DNA of 8,548 nucleotides from Oscillospiraceae bacterium. GTDB lineage: Bacteria > Bacillota > Clostridia > Oscillospirales > Ruminococcaceae. Of this stretch, positions 1 through 6,083 are shown in pieces (positions within the stretch are counted from its first letter, which is position 1; each line of letters starts with the position of its first letter). The position numbers and the translations under genes are program-made. The stretch lies in contig JAFPXW010000106.1 of the NCBI GenBank assembly GCA_017394565.1, positions 1 through 8,548 on the forward strand. The letters run 5' to 3'. Under the pieces are notes generated by a model. The model was given only the letters and a program-made list of their open reading frames with translations. It was not told the DNA's origin and did no database searches.

Positions 1-2527
1 CTTCCCAGGCCGTTGCATTGCTGCCGTCGATCGCCATGGCGCCGTCGCCGTCAGATGCATCTGCTGTACCGGATTTTGCGATGTTGCCGAGCCGGGGCGC
101 GGCATCCTGCAATTTCAGATTGCCGCTGAGTCTGTAAGTTTCGCCAGCCTGCGTCGCAAAGCTGATGCGCTTGCCGCCGCAGCGGACGTTGCAGACCTTG
201 CCGGATTTAGAGAGGATCTCCACGCCCGTGAGGACGCCGTCCTCCCACGTCATGGAGGTGATCTCGAAATTGCCCCGTGCGCACAGACCTCTGACATGGC
301 CGTTCGACCACGCTGCCGGAAGGGCAGGGAGCAGCGAGATCTCATCGTTCTGGCTCTGGAGCAGCATCTCTGTCACGCCTGATGTGAAGCCGAAATTGCC
401 GTCGATCTGGAACGGCGGATGGGCATCCCAGAGGTTCGCGTACAGTCTGCCGTCCTCCTTGCCGTTGACGGGCGTGATGAGGAGCTTGACCAGTTGATAA
501 GCGTGTTCGCCGTCCTCCAGTCTTGCCCAGCAGTTGAGTTTCCACGCTTCCGACCAGCCGGTCCCGGCGTCGCCGCGCTGTCCGAGGGATGTTTTCGCTG
601 CATCCGAAATGGCGGAATTGGTGGACGGACTGTATTCATTGCCGGGGAACAAGCCGTAAATATGCGAGATATGTCGGTGTTTTTCATTCGGATTATCCCA
701 GTCATATGCCCATTCCATGAGCTGACCGTGCTTTCCGGTCTGCGGCGGACGGATCTGCGAAAGCGTGTCCGCGATCTGCTCCTTGAATTCTGCATCCGTA
801 CCGAGAAGATCCGCTGCCTGCACCGTATCCGAGAACAATTCACGGCAGATCGCATTGTCCATCGTGGTGCTGTAGGAACAGTGGACGTTCTCATTCCAGC
901 CATAGCCCGGCAGACCAAGCTCAGGCGAAGCGCTGGGACTGACGACCATATACGTCTGACCGCTGATCTCCTGCGGGATCATGAGCCGGTTCAGGAATTG
1001 CGTGCTGCCCTTGATGACGGGATACACGTCCTGCAAATACGCCTCGTCCTGGTTGAAACGGTACGCATCGAACAGCATATTGGAAACCCATGCACCGCCG
1101 GTCGGCCACATTCCCCACTGTCCGTCGATGGGGCCTGTCCGGTTCCAGATGTCGGTGTTGTGGTGCAGCACCCAGCCCTCGTCGATGCCGTACTGCACCT
1201 GTGCGGTCTTGTGTCCGCTGACTGTGAGGGCCTTGGCTTTCTCCACGAACGGCACGAAGCATTCTGCCAGATTGGTCGTGAGTGCCGGCCAGTAGTTCAT
1301 TTCGTAGTTGATATTCGTCGTGGATTTGCTGCCCCATGCCGGATTGGTGTATTTATTCCAGATGCCCTGCAGATTCATTGCCTGCGCATCGCGCGAACCG
1401 GAGATCATCAGGTAACGGCCGTACTGGTACAGCGTCTCGACCATTTTAGGATCCTCGGTCTTGCCGAATTCTGAAATGCGCTGTTCAACGGTCTTGGCAT
1501 TCGTGACAGCCGAATCACCGCCGAGGTCCAGATCCACACGATGCATCAGCGAACTGAAATCGTCCGCGTGGCGCTCAAACAGAGTATCATAATCCATGCC
1601 GTTCACAGCAGCAAGATCCTTCGCGGAATCGCCTTTTTCGTCGCCGTTACAGGTCGTGGCGTTGACAAAATTCGTGCGGATGGCAGTCACCAGCATCACG
1701 GAATCGGCATTTTCGACATGGATGCGATCCTTGGTTGCGCTCACATTGCCGCCGGTGGGGATGACCTTTGTCCGCGCACAATAGTACACCGCGCCCTTTG
1801 TCCAGCAGTCATCGTCGCCGTGGCCGGTCGCAATGATGGTATCGCCGTCGGTGGAAACGTTGCCGTTCAGCAGTCCGTCATACCCGATCTGGCAGGACAC
1901 ACCGCCGGCAGAATCGCACGAAATGCGTGTGACCATGACCTGATCCGGATAGCTGACGAAGCTTTCTCTCGTGTAACGCTTGCCGCCGCTGGTGTACGTC
2001 GTGGTCGCCACGCCGGTATTCATGTCCAGTTGACGCGAATAATCGCCGACATTCTCGTGACCGGCCGCGATCTTCAGCATCCCGACCTTCTGGTATTTTG
2101 CCTGACCGCCGCCGATCATTTTAGAACCGATGATGTCATTGGCTTCCTTGTATTTGCCCTGTGACAGGAGGCTCTGCACCTCTTTCAGGTAGCCGGCAGC
2201 ACCCTCGCGGTCGTTGGAACCCGGCCCTGCGCTCCAGACTGTGCATTCATTGAGGTCGATCCATTCGGTCGGGCAGTTGCCGTAGACCATCGCGCCGATG
2301 CGCCCGTTGCCCAGCGGCAGCGCACGGTAGAAGGATTCGGCATTGTCAAAGGCATTGTCCTTGCTGTAGGTGCCTGCCTGCGTGGTATAGTGCATCACGA
2401 GGTCTGGATCAAAGTCTGCCGCCTGACAGACGATCGTGTGTTCTGCAATGACCGGTGCGAACGGCATAATGCTCAGTGCCATCGCAGCAGCACACAAAAT
2501 GGCGGAGATACGCGATTTCTTTCGCAT
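1..2527 (-). CDS. Secreted GH95-family alpha-L-fucosidase, 3' end outside window
   Basis: Open without a stop for 842 codons from the ATG at 2527-2525 to the window edge. Residues 1 to about 28 form a signal peptide (MRKKSR, then a hydrophobic stretch ending PFAPVIA), so the enzyme is exported. An N-terminal GH95 domain follows (SFYRALPLGNGRIGAMVYGN), then the (alpha/alpha)6 catalytic region with TTNINYEMNYWP (N405, N407), SPSASPE (E536) and PPFQIDGNFG (D709). By motif correspondence these match the catalytic Asn pair, Glu and Asp described for Bifidobacterium AfcA; that mapping is inference. GH95 enzymes hydrolyse terminal alpha-1,2-fucose (some act on alpha-L-galactose) in mucin, milk or plant glycans. 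After about residue 790 a beta domain gives way to AMAIDGSNATAWE, the start of an F5/8-type (discoidin) carbohydrate-binding module cut by the window edge; a dockerin or anchor could lie beyond. AGGGGG (2542-2537) sits 9 nt before the ATG. Exact linkage specificity cannot be read. Confidence 0.93.
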   Translation of the reverse strand, partial: MRKKSRISAILCAAAMALSIMPFAPVIAEHTIVCQAADFDPDLVMHYTTQAGTYSKDNAFDNAESFYRALPLGNGRIGAMVYGNCPTEWIDLNECTVWSAGPGSNDREGAAGYLKEVQSLLSQGKYKEANDIIGSKMIGGGQAKYQKVGMLKIAAGHENVGDYSRQLDMNTGVATTTYTSGGKRYTRESFVSYPDQVMVTRISCDSAGGVSCQIGYDGLLNGNVSTDGDTIIATGHGDDDCWTKGAVYYCARTKVIPTGGNVSATKDRIHVENADSVMLVTAIRTNFVNATTCNGDEKGDSAKDLAAVNGMDYDTLFERHADDFSSLMHRVDLDLGGDSAVTNAKTVEQRISEFGKTEDPKMVETLYQYGRYLMISGSRDAQAMNLQGIWNKYTNPAWGSKSTTNINYEMNYWPALTTNLAECFVPFVEKAKALTVSGHKTAQVQYGIDEGWVLHHNTDIWNRTGPIDGQWGMWPTGGAWVSNMLFDAYRFNQDEAYLQDVYPVIKGSTQFLNRLMIPQEISGQTYMVVSPSASPELGLPGYGWNENVHCSYSTTMDNAICRELFSDTVQAADLLGTDAEFKEQIADTLSQIRPPQTGKHGQLMEWAYDWDNPNEKHRHISHIYGLFPGNEYSPSTNSAISDAAKTSLGQRGDAGTGWSEAWKLNCWARLEDGEHAYQLVKLLITPVNGKEDGRLYANLWDAHPPFQIDGNFGFTSGVTEMLLQSQNDEISLLPALPAAWSNGHVRGLCARGNFEITSMTWEDGVLTGVEILSKSGKVCNVRCGGKRISFATQAGETYRLSGNLKLQDAAPRLGNIAKSGTADASDGDGAMAIDGSNATAWE

Positions 2528-2639
2528 GGTTCAATTCCCCCTATCGAAATGTAGAGATGTTTTTTTATCTGTCATTCTCTTTTCTCATAATCCCCTTGCA
2601 AGTCGATAGCGTATCTGATTTTCTATAGTAATTAGTTTT

Positions 2640-2668
2640 ATTATAGCATCTGATTCCACATTTGTCAA
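2640..2668 (-). promoter_or_regulatory. Consensus sigma-A promoter of the GH95 gene
   Basis: On the minus strand TTGACA (2668-2663) is followed after exactly 17 nt by TATAAT (2645-2640), with an extended -10 TG (TGCTATAAT). All 12 core bases match the housekeeping consensus. Transcription would start near 2633, giving a leader of about 105 nt before the GH95 ATG. Such a strong core promoter suggests that control comes from a repressor or catabolite regulator rather than an activator. Confidence 0.85.
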
Positions 2669-2746
2669 TGATTTTTGTGGATTTTATGAATAAATTTGTA
2701 CAAAATTTTATGATTTCCGGTCAAAATCACACAAAAATCAACCGGA
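2669..2746. promoter_or_regulatory. Nested inverted repeats upstream of the GH95 promoter
   Basis: A perfect 11-bp inverted repeat, TGATTTTTGTG (2669-2679) and CACAAAAATCA (2730-2740), begins directly next to the -35 box. Between its arms lies the 10-bp palindrome TTTGTACAAA (2695-2704). TCCGGT (2716-2721) and ACCGGA (2741-2746) form a further pair. The arrangement resembles a regulator-binding region for the fucosidase gene, but no known operator consensus is recognised. Confidence 0.4.
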
Positions 2747-2830
2747 CAGCCTGCACGAGATCGTACAGACGTCCGTTTGAGCTTGTCAAAAAAGGCTGTT
2801 TTGGGGAAGGCGTACTGCGAGCCGCCCCAC

Positions 2831-2940
2831 CAATACTAACAACTTAACAAATTGAACAGGCATCCTTCTTTCCCTCATCCCCCAACAATGCTAACAACTT
2901 AGCAAATTGAACAGGCGCGTTTCTTTCCCCCCACCCCCAA
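2831..2940. repeat. Tandem duplication, 2 x 55 bp
   Basis: Units 2831-2885 and 2886-2940 match at about 46 of 55 positions. The first 31 bp of each unit (caatRctaacaacttaRc, then aaattgaacaggc) differ at only two positions. No start codon with a ribosome binding site and no plausible protein overlaps the units. An inverted partial copy of the unit start lies at 3018-3032. This looks like intergenic repeat DNA. Confidence 0.8.
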
Positions 2941-2941
2941 C

Positions 2942-2968
2942 CCCCTCCCCAAGGAGAGGGCTTTTTTT
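2942..2968 (+). terminator. Terminator-like hairpin with T7 tract
   Basis: CCCTCC and GGAGAGGG can pair in an imperfect GC-rich stem, followed by C and seven T (2962-2968), the shape of an intrinsic terminator on the plus strand. No plus-strand gene ends just upstream, so it may be part of the local repeat DNA rather than a working terminator. A second hairpin follows at once: GGGGGC-TGC-GCCCCC at 2972-2986. Confidence 0.4.
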
Positions 2969-3017
2969 GCCGGGGGCTGCGCCCCCTGCACCCTGCTATG
3001 CCTTGCGGCAAGCGCTA

Positions 3018-3032
3018 AAGTTGTTGGCATTG
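3018..3032 (-). repeat. Inverted partial copy of the 55-bp repeat unit
   Basis: aagttgttggcattg is the reverse complement of the start of repeat unit 2 (2886-2900) with one mismatch in 15. With the tandem units it defines a roughly 130-bp region with opposed ends, as a decayed mobile or palindromic element would show. Confidence 0.5.
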
Positions 3033-3042
3033 CATCCCCCAA

Positions 3043-3113
3043 CCCCCTGCTCTGCATAAGCGAACAGCGGCGGTCGTTCCTCGCTGGCTGCCTGCTTATC
3101 CCCAGGGAGGGGG
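3043..3113. repeat. Long imperfect palindrome in the intergenic region
   Basis: CCCCCT (3043-3048) pairs with AGGGGG (3108-3113), ATAAGC (3056-3061) with GCTTAT (3094-3099), and CAGC (3065-3068) with GCTG (3087-3090), separated by internal loops. This folds into one 71-nt hairpin on either strand. There is no T tract, so it is not a simple terminator. A dispersed repeat or a structured RNA are both possible. Confidence 0.5.
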
Positions 3114-3120
3114 CTATCTA

Positions 3121-3197
3121 TGGAGGGTGCTGCGGCGAACGCCCCGTCCCCTCTGCAATGCTCAGCATCTCCCCACACCGTGGGGAGTCACCCTCCA
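3121..3197. repeat. Cloverleaf-like palindromic element, 77 bp
   Basis: A perfect 9-bp closing stem, TGGAGGGTG (3121-3129) and CACCCTCCA (3189-3197), encloses three small hairpins: GGCG-AA-CGCC (3134-3143), ATGC-TCA-GCAT (3158-3168) and a perfect 8-bp CTCCCCAC-ACC-GTGGGGAG (3169-3187). The size is close to a tRNA, but there are no T-loop or anticodon features, so it is not called as one. It is an intergenic repeat or an unrecognised structured RNA. Confidence 0.55.
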
Positions 3198-3270
3198 CCC
3201 GCAAAATTCATAAAATGGGGACGAAAAATGATAAAAATTGATTTCCATGTTGCATCTGCCGTATCACTTT

Positions 3271-3309
3271 TTAACATCTCTCTAACATTTCGCGAACATC
3301 TCGCAAACA
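3271..3309 (+). promoter_or_regulatory. Four 11-bp direct repeats, Pho-box-like activator site
   Basis: AACA recurs at 3273, 3284, 3295 and 3306, an exact 11-bp period, in the units TTAACATctct, CTAACATttcg, CGAACATctcg and CAAACA. Known for the family: PhoP/PhoB-type response regulators bind tandem 11-bp direct repeats (TTAACA-like in Bacillus PhoP) that take the place of the -35. The last unit ends 9 bp before the -10 (3319-3324), and no good -35 is present, as expected of an activator-dependent promoter. Another OmpR-family regulator is possible. Confidence 0.6.
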
Positions 3310-3310
3310 G

Positions 3311-3341
3311 CCCCTTGGTATACTATCATTACACCAAGGGG
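3311..3341. promoter_or_regulatory. 9-bp inverted repeat bracketing the -10
   Basis: CCCCTTGGT (3311-3319) and ACCAAGGGG (3333-3341) are perfect inverted copies with a 13-bp spacer. The left arm abuts the fourth direct repeat and the -10 lies at the arm/spacer junction, a position suited to a repressor operator. An RNA hairpin is less likely, since the left arm would lie upstream of the predicted start of transcription. Confidence 0.45.
3319..3324 (+). promoter_or_regulatory. -10 element of the CotH-VTC-DUF4956 operon
   Basis: TATACT matches TATAAT at five of six positions and lies about 42 bp before the CotH start. Transcription would begin near 3331, giving a short leader. The 17-bp upstream position holds repeat sequence (near 3296-3301) instead of TTGACA, consistent with activation. 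Confidence 0.55.
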
Positions 3342-3366
3342 AACACCCCGGAAAGGAACATGGATC

Positions 3367-5262
3367 ATGCAAAAAGCAAAAACTCATGATGCCCTCGCCA
3401 TCGGCGGCATGGTACTTGCCGGATTATCGGCTTCCGCGCTGATGCTGTACGGCTGTATGCATCCGCAGGCGGCACATCTTCCATCGGATGCGCTGAAAGC
3501 CTACCTCACCGACGATTACACCGACTACCTCCTGGACGACAGCGGTGTGCATCAGATCGACATCGAGATCAGCGACCTCAGCTGGGACTATATGATCTCC
3601 CACGCTGAGGATGAGCAATACGTCACCTGTACGGCGGTCATTGACGGCGAGCGCTTTGAGAATATCGCCATCCGTCCCAAAGGAAATTCCTCCCTCACGT
3701 CCATCGCCAGCCAGAACAGTGAGCATTTCAGCTTCAAGATCGAATTCGACCGCAACGACCCGACGCTCACCTACCACGGACTGGACAAGCTTTCACTCGG
3801 CAACCTCGGTCAGGATCCCAGCTGCCTGAAAGATCATGTGGCGTACCGGCTGTTTGAGGAGCTGGACGTTCCGGCACCGCTGTCGAGCTACACCGTCGTC
3901 AGCGTGAACGGCGAACCGCTGGGGCTGTATCTGGCGAGTGAAGCCATTGAGGATGCGTTCTGTCAGCGTAATTACGGCGACGGCTACGGCCAGCTTTACA
4001 AGCCCGACAGCTTCGCGATGAACACGATCGACCAGAGCGCCATCCTCGATCACAGCTCGCCCGATGCGCCGCTGTCCGTCGTGGAGCGTATCATGAGCGG
4101 TGAGTACTACGCCGATGCCACTTCCGGCGACCGTGCGGATATTCTGGGAGATCTGGTCACGCCGATGTTTGCATCCGTCAAGCCGCAGACGGATCTTTCC
4201 GCACTCCTGTATGCCGGCGACAATGTGAAGGATTACAGCGTCATTTTCGATACGAATGTCTTTCCCACAACAGACGCCGACGAACAGCGGCTCGTTTCTG
4301 CAATCCGGACACTGAATACCTCCGACGATCCGGCAAGCGCTGTCGATGCGGATGCACTGACCGGATACTTCGCGGCGCACAATTTCGTGGACAATTACGA
4401 CAGCTACAACAGCGTGTTCGTCCACAATTTCTACCTGCACGAACAGGACGGCAAAGTCTCCCTCGTGCCGTGGGATTACAACCTCGCATTCGGCTCGTTC
4501 AATTACGAATGTGCGGCTTCCAGTGTGCTGGAGGGCTGTGCATTCGACTATATGCCGGACACCGGAAATGCAATGACAGTCGAGCAGAGCATGGTCAATT
4601 ATCCCATTGATTCGCCGACATTCCATGTGGAACTAAGCGATCGTCCGCTGCTGCAGGTCCTATTGACAGACGAAACCCTGCGGCGCGAATACCACGCGAA
4701 GCTCGACCGGCTCCTGCAATTTGTGGAAAGCGGGGAATTCGATGCATTTCTCTCACGCGCCGAGGAACAGATCCGCCCGTATGTGGAGCAGGGGCTGACC
4801 TTCTACACGCCGGAGGAATTTGAAGCCGGTGCATCCGCGATGGAGACCTTCTGCCGTCTGCGTGCAGAAAGCATCCGCGGACAGCTAAACGGCGACATTC
4901 CCGCTACACTGGAAGGGCAGCAGGCGGCACCGGAACGCCTGACGGATGCGTCGGAATTGCACTTGTCGGATCTTGCGAATTTCAATGCGCTGATCGCAGG
5001 ACTGGACACGGAAACCGTCCAGACTTTACTCGAAACGGCATTGCAGGAGCATATTTCTGACGGCACAAAGGGCGCGGTTCTCGCCGTGCGCGAATACGCC
5101 GCAAATCCTTCCAAACTGACCAAGCAATTCCCGGCACTTGTGCGTATCCCGTTCGTTTGGAACACGATCTCCGGAAAGGTCGAACCGTACATTCTGCTGG
5201 TCGTTTCGATGATCGTGATGCTCATCGGATTTTCGCGTGTCAGACGCTACCGGAGGAGGTGA
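3367..5262 (+). CDS. Membrane-anchored CotH-family kinase-like protein
   Basis: 631 aa. The family is named after Bacillus CotH, an atypical protein kinase that phosphorylates spore coat proteins; many gut homologues are surface proteins of unknown substrate. Residues 9-29 are hydrophobic and end in LYGC (C30), a possible lipobox; residues 606-623 form a C-terminal membrane helix followed by RVRRYRRR, so the bulk should lie outside the cell with the tail inside. Family motifs are RPKGNSSL (103-110), the SFKIEFD strand (122-128), DKLSLGN (140-146), GEPLGLYLASEAIED (182-196), DNYDSYNSVFVHNFYLH (342-358) and the metal-binding-type VPWDYNLAFGSF (367-378, D370). AAAGGA (3352-3357) lies 9 nt before the chosen ATG; the ATG at 3360 is in another frame that stops at once. 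First gene of the operon; its TGA lies inside the ribosome binding site of the VTC gene, 5 nt before that start. Kinase activity is inferred. Confidence 0.9.
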   Translation: MQKAKTHDALAIGGMVLAGLSASALMLYGCMHPQAAHLPSDALKAYLTDDYTDYLLDDSGVHQIDIEISDLSWDYMISHAEDEQYVTCTAVIDGERFENIAIRPKGNSSLTSIASQNSEHFSFKIEFDRNDPTLTYHGLDKLSLGNLGQDPSCLKDHVAYRLFEELDVPAPLSSYTVVSVNGEPLGLYLASEAIEDAFCQRNYGDGYGQLYKPDSFAMNTIDQSAILDHSSPDAPLSVVERIMSGEYYADATSGDRADILGDLVTPMFASVKPQTDLSALLYAGDNVKDYSVIFDTNVFPTTDADEQRLVSAIRTLNTSDDPASAVDADALTGYFAAHNFVDNYDSYNSVFVHNFYLHEQDGKVSLVPWDYNLAFGSFNYECAASSVLEGCAFDYMPDTGNAMTVEQSMVNYPIDSPTFHVELSDRPLLQVLLTDETLRREYHAKLDRLLQFVESGEFDAFLSRAEEQIRPYVEQGLTFYTPEEFEAGASAMETFCRLRAESIRGQLNGDIPATLEGQQAAPERLTDASELHLSDLANFNALIAGLDTETVQTLLETALQEHISDGTKGAVLAVREYAANPSKLTKQFPALVRIPFVWNTISGKVEPYILLVVSMIVMLIGFSRVRRYRRR

Positions 5263-5267
5263 GTGCA

Positions 5268-5939
5268 ATGCAGATGCGTCATGAACATAAATTCTACCTC
5301 AATTACCTTGACTACACGGTGATCCGTTCAAGACTTTCGGCGGTCATGCAGGCGGATACCCATGTGTCGGCAGACGGACGTTACCTCATCCGCAGTCTGT
5401 ACTTCGACAATGCCGCAGACAAGGCACTTCGTGAGAAAGCCGACGGTGTCAGCCAGCGCGAGAAATTCCGCATCCGCTGCTACAACGGGAACCACGATTT
5501 CATCCGGCTCGAAAAGAAACTCAAATCGGGAGGACTCGGCACGAAGATCTCCGCCAGACTCACGAAGGAGGAAACACAGCGCATCATCGACGGGGACATC
5601 GCCTTCATGAAGGACAGCGGCCGGCCGCTGCTCACCGAGCTGTACGGCAAGATGACGACCGAACGCCTTCGTCCGAAAACCATCGTGGACTATACCCGTG
5701 AGCCGTTTATCTACGATGCCGGAAATGTCCGTGTAACGCTCGATTACGACATCCGCACGGGACTTTCCTGCACGGATATGCTGCACGACGTTCCGACTAT
5801 CCCGACCGAACCGGGACTTGTCATCCTCGAGGTGAAGTACGACAATTTCCTGCCCGATGTCATCCGCGACATCATCCAGCTGCGCAACCGCGAAGTTTCG
5901 GCATTCTCCAAATACATGAGCTGCCGGAAATACTTCTGA
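5268..5939 (+). CDS. VTC-domain (polyphosphate polymerase-type) tunnel protein
   Basis: 223 aa, soluble, no signal peptide. It matches the stand-alone bacterial VTC domain, a triphosphate-tunnel fold whose yeast relative Vtc4 builds polyphosphate from ATP. Tunnel-type motifs in order: HEHKFYLN (5-12, K8), YLIRSLYFD (39-47), REKFRIRCYN (64-73, R68 and R70), RLEKKLK (80-86), VDYTREPF (140-147, R144), VRVTLDYDIRT (155-164) and VILEVKYDNFLP (185-196, E188). The alternating basic and acidic strand residues are those that line the tunnel in this family; one-to-one mapping to Vtc4 is inference. It lacks the SPX and membrane domains of Vtc4. The start is set by GGAGGAGG (5252-5259), 8 nt upstream; the frame is open further back but without a better site. 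The tight 5-nt gap after the CotH gene implies translational coupling. Polymerase activity is plausible, not shown. Confidence 0.88.
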   Translation: MQMRHEHKFYLNYLDYTVIRSRLSAVMQADTHVSADGRYLIRSLYFDNAADKALREKADGVSQREKFRIRCYNGNHDFIRLEKKLKSGGLGTKISARLTKEETQRIIDGDIAFMKDSGRPLLTELYGKMTTERLRPKTIVDYTREPFIYDAGNVRVTLDYDIRTGLSCTDMLHDVPTIPTEPGLVILEVKYDNFLPDVIRDIIQLRNREVSAFSKYMSCRKYF

Positions 5940-5947
5940 TCTATGGT

Positions 5948-6049
5948 GTGTTGACACGAAAATCATGTGCAGATTTTTGAGCAGAATTTCTCGACGCAGT
6001 ATGCATAAAATTCTGCCAAAAAGATGCGTTTTAGGCTTAGTGTCAACAC
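5948..6049. repeat. 102-bp inverted repeat between VTC and DUF4956 genes
   Basis: Two 42-bp arms face each other across an 18-bp centre (5990-6007). The outer ends are perfect (GTGTTGACAC at 5948-5957, GTGTCAACAC at 6040-6049) and so are the inner ends (GCAGAATTT at 5981-5989, AAATTCTGC at 6008-6016). The middle of the arms pairs partly, including GCA and TTTTTG segments. No coding capacity, no T tract, and no clear target-site duplication. It is either a miniature inverted-repeat element inserted in the operon or a long mRNA hairpin. Confidence 0.7.
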
Positions 6050-6083
6050 TCCCTGAATCACAAAACAGAAAGGGTTATTTATT

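Noticed and set aside
419..1474. 351-aa plus-strand open frame
   Set aside because: It is antisense to the GH95 gene, whose own frame carries clear family motifs; the plus-strand translation has no recognisable domain and no ribosome binding site.
1541..2164. 207-aa plus-strand open frame
   Set aside because: Antisense shadow of the GH95 N-terminal region; composition follows from the codon bias of the true gene.
2662..2847. 61-aa plus-strand open frame in the intergenic region
   Set aside because: It starts in the -35 of the GH95 promoter, lacks a ribosome binding site, and runs through inverted repeats.
2831..2940. CRISPR array
   Set aside because: Only two units, the divergent part is not spacer-like but a drifted copy, and no cas genes are near.
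3121..3197. tRNA gene
   Set aside because: The cloverleaf outline and size fit, but there is no T-loop, no D-loop conserved bases, no anticodon arm of normal size and no CCA context.
3120..3389. 89-aa plus-strand open frame before CotH
   Set aside because: It runs through the cloverleaf-like element and the promoter repeats and overlaps the CotH start in another frame; low-quality sequence with no start signal.
3793..4626. 277-aa minus-strand open frame
   Set aside because: Antisense to the CotH gene, with no start signal or family motif.
5157..5267. Upstream extension of the VTC protein by 37 residues
   Set aside because: The extension lies within the CotH coding sequence, and the GGAGGAGG site directs initiation at 5268, where VTC homology begins.
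5951..5979. Promoter for the DUF4956 gene inside the inverted repeat
   Set aside because: TTGACA is present at 5951-5956, but the sequence 17 nt downstream is TTTTTG, not a -10.
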